A stretch of 36,177 nucleotides of DNA from Oscillospiraceae bacterium (GTDB lineage Bacteria > Bacillota > Clostridia > Saccharofermentanales > UBA5734): positions 1-36,177 of the forward strand of contig JAAYLM010000126.1 in assembly GCA_012521915.1 (NCBI GenBank). The letters run 5' to 3'. The notes under the pieces were generated by a model. It saw only the letters and a program-made list of their open reading frames with translations. It was not told where the DNA came from and made no database searches. A program made the translations under genes and the position numbers. This document shows, piece by piece, positions 1 to 8,340 of the stretch. The first letter of the stretch is position 1. The number at the start of each line of letters is the position of its first letter.

Positions 1-2
1 CT

Positions 3-572
3 ATGAAAACAATAAAAAACAAACAACTGCTCGTCGGTGCTGATTTTGCGGGATTCCCGCTGAAGGAAGCCGTTGTCAACCATCTGCGGCAAAAAGGCTG
101 GGAAATCACGGATGTCGGTGTGCGTTCCCCTTCAGACAACGATCCGGACTTGATGTTCCACCGCGTTGGGCTCAGGGTTGGTTCCCTGATCGCCGAAGGC
201 GAGTTTGAACGGGCGCTTATTTTCTGTGGAACAGGCATGGGGATCCACATCGCGGCCAGCAAATGCCCGCATGTCCACGCTGGTGTTGTGGAATCCGTGC
301 CTGCCGCCTTGCGGGCCATCACAGGAAACGGAGTCAATGTCCTGGCAATGGGTGCTTTTTACGTTGCACCGCAAATGGGGATCGATATCGCTGAGGCTTA
401 TCTGAACAACGAACTGGGCAGCGGCTATGAATGGTGGCACAATTTTTACGCGTTCCACAAGCTTGCGATCGATGAGCTTGAGGCTTTTGACTATGAAAAA
501 TACAAAGCCAACGGCTTTAAGCTGGAGCACCTGGGCAACTACCCTCTGAAACTGGAAGTAAAACCGGAATAG
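3..572 (+). CDS. RpiB/LacA/LacB-family sugar-phosphate isomerase
   Basis: A 189-aa cytosolic protein of the RpiB/LacAB family, whose members interconvert aldose and ketose phosphates. The family core is visible: GADFAG near residue 12, the conserved Cys75 in CGTGMG (catalytic base in RpiB), and NGVNVLAMGA around 109-118. It departs from standard ribose-5-phosphate isomerase B in three ways. The usual His after GxD is Phe15, the Arg of the NVLxLGAR segment is Phe119, and there is a C-terminal extension of about 40 residues. A different sugar-phosphate substrate is therefore likely. The ATG sits 3 nt from the window edge, so the ribosome binding site and any upstream start cannot be seen. It is first in a run of glycan genes, which suggests a catabolic role. 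The family is secure; the substrate is unknown. Confidence 0.85.
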   Translation: MKTIKNKQLLVGADFAGFPLKEAVVNHLRQKGWEITDVGVRSPSDNDPDLMFHRVGLRVGSLIAEGEFERALIFCGTGMGIHIAASKCPHVHAGVVESVPAALRAITGNGVNVLAMGAFYVAPQMGIDIAEAYLNNELGSGYEWWHNFYAFHKLAIDELEAFDYEKYKANGFKLEHLGNYPLKLEVKPE

Positions 573-594
573 CCTGTCAAGGCAAATTTTGGAC

Positions 595-623
595 TTGACC
601 GGTACGCTGAAGTATCGTCAAAT
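595..623 (+). promoter_or_regulatory. Candidate sigma-A-type promoter before sialidase-like gene
   Basis: A TTGACC -35 (595-600), a 17-nt spacer and a TCAAAT -10 (618-623) lie in the 101-nt gap between the isomerase and the sialidase-like gene. They are followed by an A-rich stretch. A GTCAAG...CTTGAC inverted repeat overlaps the -35 (about 576-599). The spacing is ideal but the -10 matches only 4 of 6, so this could be an internal operon promoter. Confidence 0.4.
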
Positions 624-673
624 AAAAAATAAAGTTAAAAAACGAAAACTGATGATCAAGGGAGGAAACCGAA

Positions 674-1762
674 ATGAACCGTACCGGCAGTGTTATACTT
701 GATCTGGCGCCAAGACCAGATAATCCGCGAAACAGTGAAGGTGCTTTTATCGGGCTTCGTGAGGGTCAGCTGCTCTTCATTTATTCCCGTTTCAACGGAA
801 GCAGCTCGGCAGACAACGCACCGGCCGGCCTGGCCGCCATCCGTTCTTTAGATGGTGGTGAAACCTGGACCAGCGAGCAAATCATCCTCACAGCAGAAGA
901 AGACCGGGCTGAAAATATCATGAGTGTGTCCCTGATCCGCATGAATAACGACGACATCGGCCTGTTCTATTTCATCCGCAGGGATTTTGATCATGGCAAA
1001 GCCTATCTGCGACGTTCCGCTGATGAAGGACAGACCTGGAGCGAGCCGGTTTGCTGCGTGCCCGCCAAAGGCTATTATGTCACCAACAACGACCGTGTTG
1101 GCCGGCTCACTGACGACCGCCTGATTGTCCCCGCGGGTTATCACCGTACCGTCAACCGCCAAAAAGACAGTTTCGCCAGCTGGGATGGCCGCAGCACTAC
1201 GATCTATTTTTATTCTGACGATGACGGTCACACATGGCATGAATCCAACCTCTGCTCGGTCAATGCCCGTTGTACACGCTCCGGTCTGCAGGAACCGGGT
1301 GTCATTGAGCTGAAAAACGGTTCCCTATACGGCTGGGCACGAACCGACCTGGGTGTGCAGTACGAAATGTTTTCAATTGACCGCGGCCGCAGCTGGTCTC
1401 CTCCGCAGCCCTCCCGTTTCACCGCCCCCTGCTCACCTCTTTCCATGAAGCGTGATCCCCTGACCGGTACGCTGATCGCCATCTGGAACCCAATACCTGA
1501 ATACATCACCCGCCGCCGGCAGGCAAAGATCTGGAACGGCGGCCGTACACCGCTGGTCTGCGCGCTCAGCCGTGATGATGGGGAAACCTGGGACGAGCCG
1601 ATTATCCTGGAAGATGACCCGGACAGCGGCTACTGTTATATAGCCATGCATTTTTTAGATGACGATCTTCTGTTGGCATACTGCGCCGGCGGTCCTGCCG
1701 ACGGCGGCTGTCTGAACCGGCTGCGCATCCGCAAGATGCCCAACCCTGCCCGACAAGCCTGA
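674..1762 (+). CDS. Sialidase-fold (BNR/Asp-box) glycosidase-like protein
   Basis: A 362-aa protein with five Asp-box motifs of the SxDxGxTW type, at about residues 58-65 (SLDGGETW), 115-122, 181-188, 234-241 and 299-306. This is the signature of a six-bladed sialidase beta-propeller. The segment QEPGVIEL near 206 resembles the conserved Glu-Pro region of sialidase-superfamily enzymes. There is no signal peptide, so the protein should be cytosolic. The classical FRIP arginine motif of GH33 is not evident (NPRNSEGAFI occupies that place), so true sialic acid hydrolysis is not assured. The start is fixed by a good AGGGAGGAAA site about 6 nt upstream. It is followed after 36 bp by the NagA-type deacetylase, consistent with cleavage or sensing of N-acetylated glycans. 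Confidence 0.8.
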   Translation: MNRTGSVILDLAPRPDNPRNSEGAFIGLREGQLLFIYSRFNGSSSADNAPAGLAAIRSLDGGETWTSEQIILTAEEDRAENIMSVSLIRMNNDDIGLFYFIRRDFDHGKAYLRRSADEGQTWSEPVCCVPAKGYYVTNNDRVGRLTDDRLIVPAGYHRTVNRQKDSFASWDGRSTTIYFYSDDDGHTWHESNLCSVNARCTRSGLQEPGVIELKNGSLYGWARTDLGVQYEMFSIDRGRSWSPPQPSRFTAPCSPLSMKRDPLTGTLIAIWNPIPEYITRRRQAKIWNGGRTPLVCALSRDDGETWDEPIILEDDPDSGYCYIAMHFLDDDLLLAYCAGGPADGGCLNRLRIRKMPNPARQA

Positions 1763-1798
1763 CGATCACAGACAGGAAGATGAAACGGAGGCAGCACC

Positions 1799-2944
1799 AT
1801 GTTAACAGCCATTACTAACGCGAAAGTCGTTCTACCGGAGGGTCTTGTAGACGGATCCATCCTGATGGAAGAGGGCAGGATCCTGGCTGCCGGCCGGGTG
1901 ATCCCACCACAGGACGCGGTCATTCGCGATGCCCGCGGGCAGTATGTCGGCCCCGGCTTTGTCGATATCCACTGTCACGGCGGCGGAACTGCCCTGGGCC
2001 ATGAACAGCCGCTGGAGGCTGCCCGCCATCACCTGGCGCACGGTACCACCTCACTGCTCATCTCTCTCGCTTACAGCCTGACCAAAGACCAGTGGGTTGA
2101 GGGGATTGCCAGAATAAGGCAGGCGATGGCACAACCCGGCACCAGTCTGGCCGGCATTCATTTTGAAGGCCCCTATACCAACCCGCAGTATGGTGCCAGA
2201 AGCCAGCGTGCCTGGCAGATAAGAGAAGAAGACTACCGTTTGTTGTTTTCTCTGGCAGAAGGGCTGGTGCGCCAGTGCACCTATGCGCCGGAAATGCCGG
2301 GTGCCCGTGATTTCGCCCGCTATGTCAAAAGCAGGCAAGTTGCCCTGGCTGCCGGCCACACAGAGATGTCACCTGCGGTTCTGGCAGATGCCGTCACCGA
2401 CGGTGTCACCCTAATCATCCACCTTTTCGACGCGATGGGCTGCCATCTGGGCAGGGAAAGCATTCGTCAGACCGGCGTCCTGCAGGATTCTGCCGCGGAC
2501 GCCGCCCTGGCCCGCACAGACCTGTCCTATGAGCTGATCTGTGACAGTCGTGCGGTTCATGTCAAACCGGCCAACATGCAATTGGCCTACCGGGCCGCAG
2601 GCGCGGACAAGCTCATCCTAATCACCGATGCGACTGTGCAGCCCTACGACCCCGCAGGCTTCCCGGCTGATGACCCGCGCAGCAGCATCGACCTGAACTA
2701 CAACAGCGAAGGCCAATTGAGCGGCAGCCGGCTGACCATGGACCAGGCTTGCCGCAATATGAAGAAATACACCTGTGCCCCTGTTATGGACCTTTTCAAG
2801 ATGGCCGCCGGCAATCCAGCCAGAGCGGTCGGCCTGGACGCCGTTGTGGGGTCACTGGAAGCCGGGAAAGAAGCCAACATCGTTCTTTGTGATGAAGACA
2901 TGAATCTATCGGCTGTTTTTCTGGGCGGAACGCAGGTTCATTGA
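1799..2944 (+). CDS. nagA: N-acetylglucosamine-6-phosphate deacetylase family amidohydrolase
   Basis: A 381-aa metal-dependent amidohydrolase. NagA hydrolyses GlcNAc-6-P to GlcN-6-P and acetate, feeding amino sugars into glycolysis. Visible ligands are the HxH of VDIHCHGGG (His58, His60), Glu123 in HFEGPY, His187 in AAGHT, His208 in IHLFDAM and the catalytic Asp277 in LITDAT. A substrate-binding His254 sits in AVHVKP. Length matches the family. Two departures are the canonical HLYNAM reading HLFDAM (Asn to Asp) and an unusual DSRAVHV in place of DGIHV. The sugar recognised may therefore not be plain GlcNAc-6-P. The start ATG follows AACGGAGGCAGCACC, a good binding site. The operon position between a sialidase-fold protein and a sulfatase supports modified amino-sugar catabolism. 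Confidence 0.82.
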   Translation: MLTAITNAKVVLPEGLVDGSILMEEGRILAAGRVIPPQDAVIRDARGQYVGPGFVDIHCHGGGTALGHEQPLEAARHHLAHGTTSLLISLAYSLTKDQWVEGIARIRQAMAQPGTSLAGIHFEGPYTNPQYGARSQRAWQIREEDYRLLFSLAEGLVRQCTYAPEMPGARDFARYVKSRQVALAAGHTEMSPAVLADAVTDGVTLIIHLFDAMGCHLGRESIRQTGVLQDSAADAALARTDLSYELICDSRAVHVKPANMQLAYRAAGADKLILITDATVQPYDPAGFPADDPRSSIDLNYNSEGQLSGSRLTMDQACRNMKKYTCAPVMDLFKMAAGNPARAVGLDAVVGSLEAGKEANIVLCDEDMNLSAVFLGGTQVH

Positions 2945-3014
2945 ATCTGCCAAATCATCAAAGACATCACCCGATAAGCATCAGGGCACAAAAAATTGAA
3001 AGAGAGGCTGCGCC

Positions 3015-4511
3015 GTGCAAAACCGTCAAATCATCCTGCTGATGACCGATACCCAAAGACATGATATGCTGAGCTGCTACCGTGATACAGGCTTACGTAC
3101 ACCTGAGCTGGATAAACTGGCCGCCAGCGGCCGCCGTTTCACCAAGGCCTACACCACTCAGCCGGTCTGCCAGGCTGCCAGGACTGCCCTGTTCACCGGC
3201 CTCTACCCTCATGAATGCAACGGCTGGACCAATTCATCCGCGCTCGCCGACCATGTTCATCATGTTGGCGAACGCCTGCAACGACATGGCATCCATACCG
3301 CCTATATTGGCAAATGGCATCTTGACGGGGGCGATTATTTCGGTCTCGGCCGCTGTCCGGCCGGCTGGGATCCGGCCTATTGGTTTGACATGCGCACGTA
3401 TCTGGAGAAGATGTCTCCTGAAGACCGGCGGCTCTCGCGCCAGGCAAAGCAGATGGAAAAAATGGACTTCCCTTCTGCCTTCACTTACGCCCACCAGTGC
3501 AGCGATCGTGCGGTTCAGTTTATTGAACAGCACAACCAGGAAGACTTTTTTCTTGTCGTATCCTATGACGAACCCCATGGCCCGTCGATCTCCCCGCCGC
3601 CGTTCTCCCGCATGTATCAGGACTATACCTTCCCCAAATCTGCCAATGTCACCGATTCACTGGCCGGCAAGCCGGAACACCAGCGGATCTGGGCCGGTGA
3701 CCAGCTGGAGAAAGACCTTTCCGGGCTTGAGATCAGATCCCCGGCCTTTTTCGGCTGCAACTCATTCGTCGACCAGCAGATCGGGCGGGTGATCGATGCC
3801 ATCCGGCTACAGGTTCCAGACGCACTGATCATCTATACCTCGGACCACGGTGACTTTCTGCACAGCCACCGCCTGTCCGGCAAAGGGCCTGCCGCCTATG
3901 AGGAAATCACCCACATTCCCCTGATCATGAGCGGACCGGGGCTGGATGCCGGAACGGTTGATACGGCACCCGTCTCCCATATCGACCTGCCTCCAACATT
4001 GTTCGCCCTGATGGGCTTGCCGATTCCCCGGGTGTTCCGGGGTACCAGCCTGCTGCCTCAGCTGACCGGCCAGACCAGCCAGGCCAACGAGCATATTTTC
4101 ATGGAATTTGGCCGCTATGAAGTGGATCATGACGGGTTTGGCGGCTTTCAGCCTTTAAGAGCCACCTATGATGGCCGCTACAAACTGGTGGTCAACTTGC
4201 TGTCCAGCGATGAATTGTATGACCTGGAGCAGGATCCTGACGAACTGGACAACCGCATCAATGACCCCGTCCTGGCCGCTCTGCGCGATCGTCTCCATGA
4301 TGCCATCCTCGACTGGATGAACCGGACACGGGATCCGTTCCGCGGCTATTACTGGGAACAGAGGCCCTGGCGCCAGGATGCGGCCAGGCCAACCTGGTCT
4401 TATACCGGCATGACGCGCCAGCGTGAAGACGAGGACTACGAGCCGCGGCAACTCGACTACGATACCGGCCTGCCCATCACAGAAGCCTCCCGCTCCAAGA
4501 ACCTCTACTAG
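3015..4511 (+). CDS. Sulfatase (arylsulfatase, alkaline phosphatase superfamily)
   Basis: A 498-aa type I sulfatase that hydrolyses sulfate esters. The N-terminus has the metal-binding Asp11 region (LMTDTQRHDML). The formylglycine precursor is Cys52 in CQAARTALFTG, a CxAxR motif instead of the CxPSR usual in aerobic enzymes. Other catalytic residues are Lys100 and His102 (GKWHL), His188 (EPHGP), Asp277-His278 (TSDHGD) and Lys290. No secretion signal is seen, so it probably acts on imported, desulfatable mono- or oligosaccharides. CxAxR in an anaerobe points to maturation by a radical-SAM anSME encoded elsewhere; none lies in this window. The start codon is GTG, preceded by AGAGAGGCTGC. The substrate is not determinable; a 6-sulfated amino sugar fits the NagA neighbour. 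Confidence 0.9.
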   Translation: MQNRQIILLMTDTQRHDMLSCYRDTGLRTPELDKLAASGRRFTKAYTTQPVCQAARTALFTGLYPHECNGWTNSSALADHVHHVGERLQRHGIHTAYIGKWHLDGGDYFGLGRCPAGWDPAYWFDMRTYLEKMSPEDRRLSRQAKQMEKMDFPSAFTYAHQCSDRAVQFIEQHNQEDFFLVVSYDEPHGPSISPPPFSRMYQDYTFPKSANVTDSLAGKPEHQRIWAGDQLEKDLSGLEIRSPAFFGCNSFVDQQIGRVIDAIRLQVPDALIIYTSDHGDFLHSHRLSGKGPAAYEEITHIPLIMSGPGLDAGTVDTAPVSHIDLPPTLFALMGLPIPRVFRGTSLLPQLTGQTSQANEHIFMEFGRYEVDHDGFGGFQPLRATYDGRYKLVVNLLSSDELYDLEQDPDELDNRINDPVLAALRDRLHDAILDWMNRTRDPFRGYYWEQRPWRQDAARPTWSYTGMTRQREDEDYEPRQLDYDTGLPITEASRSKNLY

Positions 4512-4578
4512 AAGGATCTGCCCACCGCGTGCAGACTCTTCTAGAGGCTATTTCGGAGCAATCCTGGAAAGGTCATTC

Positions 4579-5211
4579 ATGTTTGAAGCGATCATCTTTG
4601 ATTTCGACGGTACACTGGCCGATACCGGCCATATCATGCAAGATGTTTTACAGGTTCTCTGCCGGAAATATGGCCTGCCCGAGCCGGATCAGGCACAAAT
4701 TGAAAAACTGCGCGGCCGTTCTCTGATGGAACGTCTGCGCTATTTCAACATGCCGCTGCACCGTCTCCCCCTCCTGACACAGGAGGCATTGTCCCTTTAT
4801 AGCAAACAGATCGGGACAGCAAGTCCCTTTCCCGGTGTTCGATCTCTGCTGGCTGAGCTGGATCACCTTAACATCAACAGGGCGATACTTTCCTCAAACA
4901 GCGCGGCCACCATTCGCCTGTTTCTCGATGGGCATGACCTGAACGGTTTTTCTATGATCAAAGGACACGCACCGATTTTCGACAAGCACCGGACTTTACA
5001 CCGCATGCTGCGCAAGCTGGATACGGACCGGCAGAAAATCCTGTATGTCGGCGATGAATTAAGGGATATCGAAGCCTGCCGCAAAATCAGCCTGCCTGTT
5101 GCTGCCGTGTCCTGGGGCTACGATCACCGGGCCTTGCTCGCTGACGGCCAGCCGGATTATCTGATTGACCGGCCTGACCAGCTGAGAGAACTGCTCACCC
5201 GAAGGCATTAA
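4579..5211 (+). CDS. HAD-superfamily hydrolase (phosphoglycolate phosphatase-like)
   Basis: A 210-aa HAD phosphatase with all four motifs: DFDGT (Asp8, Asp10), motif II SSN (Ser105-Ser106), a motif III lysine (Lys136 in DKHRTL) and GDELRD (Asp159, Asp163). A helical cap follows motif I, as in subfamily IA (phosphoglycolate or sugar-phosphate phosphatases). The ORF track opens at 4423, but that extension overlaps the sulfatase out of frame. The homologous start is the internal ATG at 4579, preceded by TGGAAAGG. It is the last gene of the rightward operon and ends before a hairpin terminator. The substrate is unknown; a sugar phosphate from the same pathway is the natural guess. Confidence 0.85.
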   Translation: MFEAIIFDFDGTLADTGHIMQDVLQVLCRKYGLPEPDQAQIEKLRGRSLMERLRYFNMPLHRLPLLTQEALSLYSKQIGTASPFPGVRSLLAELDHLNINRAILSSNSAATIRLFLDGHDLNGFSMIKGHAPIFDKHRTLHRMLRKLDTDRQKILYVGDELRDIEACRKISLPVAAVSWGYDHRALLADGQPDYLIDRPDQLRELLTRRH

Positions 5212-5378
5212 CCGCATATCCCGAACACGGTTATGGACGCCTACCATCCAGAGATTTACGGTTTCTGCTGGGCAGATGAAGATGCGCCGCGCTTTCAGAT
5301 GGAGCCGCAGGGCTACCGCGGCTATAGCCGGCCGCCCGGTCCGTCCCATAACAGACAACCGCTGAACAGACAGGGCAA

Positions 5379-5407
5379 AGGCCTCCGTTTCAGAAAAACG
5401 GAAGCCT
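5379..5407. terminator. Bidirectional hairpin terminator between convergent genes
   Basis: A 12-bp stem with one mismatch (AGGCCTCCGTTT at 5379-5390, AAACGGAAGCCT at 5396-5407) and a 5-nt loop. A short T run follows on the plus side and AAA precedes it (TTT on the minus strand). It sits between the converging HAD and Ohr genes and can serve both. The 259-bp gap 5212-5470 holds nothing else that I recognise. Confidence 0.7.
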
Positions 5408-5470
5408 CTTTCAGCGTTTCGGCTTAATGCCTGGCGTTTGTCCGGGGTTAGCCACCGGAGGTGACCTACA

Positions 5471-5887
5471 CTAAGTGCCTCGCACCGTAACGGGTATGTT
5501 GCCCTGTACAGCCTTGGAATAAGGGCAGATGGTATGCGCCACATCGGCGTATTTCTGATTCTCAGCCTGGCTGAATCCATCAATAGCCACGGCGATATCA
5601 ACAGACAGGGAAAAACCACCGTCATCCTGCAGCAGATCGACCGTCACAGTCACTTTGCTTTCTTGAAAACGGACACCCGCCTGCTTCAGGGCGAGTCTGA
5701 GTGCGCCATTAAAGCAGGCGCTGTAGCCTGCAGCGAATAGCTGCTCAGGATTGGTTGACTGGGCCTCCTGCGCCTCCGCCGATCCTGGTGGCGCAATACG
5801 GACAGTAAAAGAACCATCCGTTGCCTGGGATTGACCGCCATCACGACCGCCTGTATTGACGACTGTAGCTGTATATAGTTTTTTCAT
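5471..5887 (-). CDS. ohr: Organic hydroperoxide reductase, Ohr/OsmC family
   Basis: A 138-aa Ohr peroxidase, which reduces organic hydroperoxides with dihydrolipoyl-type thiols. Two redox cysteines are present: Cys58 in AAGYSACFNGAL (peroxidatic) and Cys121 in HTICPYSKA (resolving). Arg15 (GGRDGG) and Glu48 (NPEQLF) match the residues that activate the cysteine in Ohr. The ORF track starts at 5959, but the true start is the inner ATG at 5887. It gives the standard MKKLYTATV opening and has an AGGAG site about 8 nt upstream. It is a single-gene transcript, divergent from the phosphatase/MFS operon. No OhrR-type regulator is next to it. Confidence 0.93.
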   Translation of the reverse strand: MKKLYTATVVNTGGRDGGQSQATDGSFTVRIAPPGSAEAQEAQSTNPEQLFAAGYSACFNGALRLALKQAGVRFQESKVTVTVDLLQDDGGFSLSVDIAVAIDGFSQAENQKYADVAHTICPYSKAVQGNIPVTVRGT

Positions 5888-5999
5888 ATTCTTCACACTC
5901 CTGTAGCTAAGTGGTCCGGTATAACCAACGCACCATCCGGACACGGTTCTTCTTTTCATTCATTATCTCCTGTTTCAGCCATTCCCGCAGTAACAAAGG

Positions 6000-6030
6000 C
6001 AACCGGGAAAAGCATAAGCGATCCCGGTTG
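6000..6030. other. 9-bp perfect inverted repeat in divergent intergenic region
   Basis: CAACCGGGA (6000-6008) pairs with TCCCGGTTG (6022-6030) around a 13-nt loop, between the divergent Ohr and IMPase genes. GCGTTTTC follows on the plus strand and CCTTTG on the minus strand, so it could be a weak terminator or a leader stem-loop. The rest of 5888-6125 shows no convincing gene; ORF 5907-6113 has no recognisable protein features. Confidence 0.4.
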
Positions 6031-6125
6031 ATGGCGTTTTCAGATTGCGCCGGTCCGGCCGGCATGATAGGATGAAGGCTGTTGGCAGAAAAGATATGCC
6101 GGATATCGGACATAGTGAGGACAAA

Positions 6126-6983
6126 ATGGTTTTGAACGAAAACATAGCGACATCACCATCCCTCTGGCAACAGTTGCTGGAGCCGGTCGGCCAATTGCTC
6201 CGCCAGGCCGGCCGCCTGATTCTGGACAGCAGCCAGACAAGGCTGCAGGTGGAAAAAAAGAGCGCGGATAATTATGTCACGGACATTGATCTTGCTGTGC
6301 AAAAATACATGCTTGCCAGGCTGGCTGAATGGACACCTGCCTGGCCGGTCATCGCGGAAGAAAGCGCGACCGGACGACAGGAGCTGACCGGACAGACTTG
6401 GATTCTTGATCCTGTGGACGGTACCACCAACCTGATGCGTGCCTATCACCATTCCGCAATTTCCCTGGCACTGGCCGATGAGAACCGGCTGTTGCTCGGT
6501 TTTGTTTACAATCCCTATACCGATGAATTGTTCACAGCTGTCGCTGGCGGCGGTGCCCACCTGAATGGCTTGCCGATTCAAACATCACGGCATTCTAAGC
6601 TGCGTGACTGCCTCGTCGGTTTCGGTACCACACCTTACGACCGCGCCAACGCGCATCTGACCTTTTCGCTCGCGGAAAATATTTTTATGCAGACACTGGA
6701 GATCCGGCGTTCCGGGTCAGCAGCCCTTGACCTTGCTTATGTTGCCTGCGGCCGCCTTGACGCGTTTTTCGAGCTTTGCCTGCAGCCATGGGACTATGCC
6801 GCCGGCAGCCTGATCCTGCAGGAAGCCGGAGGGCAAGTAACCAACTGGCAGGGGAATGCCCCCAGCCTGCAACAGGGCGACAGCATTCTGGCCACCAACA
6901 AGCTGGTCCACCAGGCGTTGCTCGACCTGGTCGGAAACACTGCCGGAGCAGCGGTAGTGCGTGTTCAGCCGCAGGAGCTTTAA
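6126..6983 (+). CDS. Inositol monophosphatase family protein (SuhB-like)
   Basis: A 285-aa Mg-dependent phosphatase of the IMPase/FBPase/CysQ superfamily. Metal-binding signatures are AEES (Glu78/79), WILDPVDGTTN (Asp95, Asp98) and WDYAAG (Asp223). This set is typical of inositol-1-phosphatases, but the family also contains enzymes for fructose-1,6-bisphosphate, PAP and histidinol phosphate. The ORF track starts at 6045. I prefer the ATG at 6126, preceded by GTGAGGACAAA; the extra N-terminal residues resemble no family member. The downstream MFS gene starts 2 nt after the stop, so the two are translationally linked and a polyol- or sugar-phosphate route is possible. Confidence 0.85.
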   Translation: MVLNENIATSPSLWQQLLEPVGQLLRQAGRLILDSSQTRLQVEKKSADNYVTDIDLAVQKYMLARLAEWTPAWPVIAEESATGRQELTGQTWILDPVDGTTNLMRAYHHSAISLALADENRLLLGFVYNPYTDELFTAVAGGGAHLNGLPIQTSRHSKLRDCLVGFGTTPYDRANAHLTFSLAENIFMQTLEIRRSGSAALDLAYVACGRLDAFFELCLQPWDYAAGSLILQEAGGQVTNWQGNAPSLQQGDSILATNKLVHQALLDLVGNTAGAAVVRVQPQEL

Positions 6984-6984
6984 T

Positions 6985-8262
6985 ATGGCGCCCGCCTCCT
7001 ATCGCCGCACAACAATCGCCTGTTTCACCGGTATCTTCGTGCAGGCCATTGTGACCAATCTCACAGCCATCCTTTTTGTCCCGCTGATGGGGCTATATGG
7101 TTTACAGTATGGCCAGCTCGGGATCCTGGTCGGTGTCAATTTCACCGCACAGGTCAGTGCGGACATCCTTTTCAGCGGAGCCATTGATCGTTTCGGTTAC
7201 CGGCGCATCATCCTGCCGGCCAGCCTGACAGCAGGCCTGGGGCTAGTCCTGTTCGCCCTGACACCCTGGCTGTTCCCCGGTCGCGAATTCAGCGGCATGC
7301 TGCTGGCAACAGTGCTCTTTTCATTCGCGGCCGGCTTGCACGAAATCATGCTTAGCCCGATTATCGCCGCGATCCCGAGCGCTGACAAAAGTCTGGCCAT
7401 GAGCCTGATGCATTCCTTTTATGCCTGGGGCCAGGTGGCGACCATAATCCTGACAACCCTTTTCCTTTTCCTGGTGCCGTATCGTTTCTGGCCGTTTATC
7501 GTGCTGTTCTGGGCCCTGGTTCCGCTGTTGGATTTTTTACTGTTTGTCGGTTCTCCTTTTCCAGATGTTGTGGCGGTTGAGCACCGGCTCAACATGAAGG
7601 ATTTACTGTTCCAGCCTTTCTACTTATTGGCCTTGCTGGCGATTTTTGCTGGTGCCGGCGCGGAAATAGTCATGAACCAGTGGGCTTCGACCTTCGCCGA
7701 AGTCGCACTGTCCCTTCCTAAGCTGACAGGGGATCTGCTCGGCATGTGTTTGTTTGCAGCCATGATCGGCGTCGGCCGTCTTCTGCACGGCCGCTTTGGC
7801 TCCGGTGTCAACATGAACAAGCTTCTGACCGGCAGCTCAGTGTTGGCGGCCATTCTTTACCTGGTCGTAGCTCTTTCTCCTTTTAACGTGGTGAGCCTGA
7901 TAGCCTGCGCGCTTTGCGGCCTGGCAGTAGCCTTGCTTTGGCCGGGTACTCTGGTCATCTGCGCAGACCGGTATCCGTTAGCCGGTGCCTGGATGTTCGC
8001 CATCCTGGCTGCGGCTGGTGACATCGGCGCGGCTTTCGCGCCCTGGCTGACCGGGCGGGTTGTGGAACAGTCGCTCCAGGCCAGATCTGTGGCTACTTTC
8101 GCTGGCCTTTACAACATAACCCAGGAACAGGCAGCGATTCGCATGGGTCTGCTGGCAGCGATCATTTTCCCACTGGCTGCCGTAGGCATCCACCTGGCAT
8201 TGCTTAAGCTTTCACCGTCAAAACAGCGACCCGTAATAAAACAACACATGAAAGTGCAATAA
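6985..8262 (+). CDS. MFS transporter
   Basis: A 425-aa integral membrane protein with about 12 hydrophobic segments in two halves and a central cytoplasmic loop near residues 190-200 (HRLNMKD). The loop after TM2 carries DRFGYRR, the MFS A-loop pattern (GxLaDrxGrrr). Family members move sugars, acids or drugs with H+ or Na+. The ORF track begins with a GTG at 6961 inside the phosphatase gene. The ATG at 6985 has an AGGAG site 8 nt upstream and avoids the overlap. It is the second gene of a phosphatase-MFS pair, with the CobW gene 78 bp beyond. The substrate cannot be read from the sequence; the pair suggests uptake and dephosphorylation of a polyol or sugar. Confidence 0.85.
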   Translation: MAPASYRRTTIACFTGIFVQAIVTNLTAILFVPLMGLYGLQYGQLGILVGVNFTAQVSADILFSGAIDRFGYRRIILPASLTAGLGLVLFALTPWLFPGREFSGMLLATVLFSFAAGLHEIMLSPIIAAIPSADKSLAMSLMHSFYAWGQVATIILTTLFLFLVPYRFWPFIVLFWALVPLLDFLLFVGSPFPDVVAVEHRLNMKDLLFQPFYLLALLAIFAGAGAEIVMNQWASTFAEVALSLPKLTGDLLGMCLFAAMIGVGRLLHGRFGSGVNMNKLLTGSSVLAAILYLVVALSPFNVVSLIACALCGLAVALLWPGTLVICADRYPLAGAWMFAILAAAGDIGAAFAPWLTGRVVEQSLQARSVATFAGLYNITQEQAAIRMGLLAAIIFPLAAVGIHLALLKLSPSKQRPVIKQHMKVQ

Positions 8263-8340
8263 ATAGGCATAAGATTCAAGAAAAACTTGCAGTGCCGTTG
8301 TATGCTGAAAACAACAAAACGATCGGGAAAGGGTGATCGT

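Noticed and set aside
3082-3792. ORF of 236 aa on the plus strand
   Set aside because: Out-of-frame shadow within the sulfatase; Pro/Ser/Arg-rich composition typical of a shifted GC-rich frame.
5233-5427. ORF of 64 aa between HAD and Ohr genes
   Set aside because: It runs through the hairpin terminator, has no ribosome site and no recognisable protein features.
5907-6113. ORF of 68 aa on the minus strand upstream of Ohr
   Set aside because: Overlaps the Ohr leader and an inverted repeat; no family features and no convincing start site.
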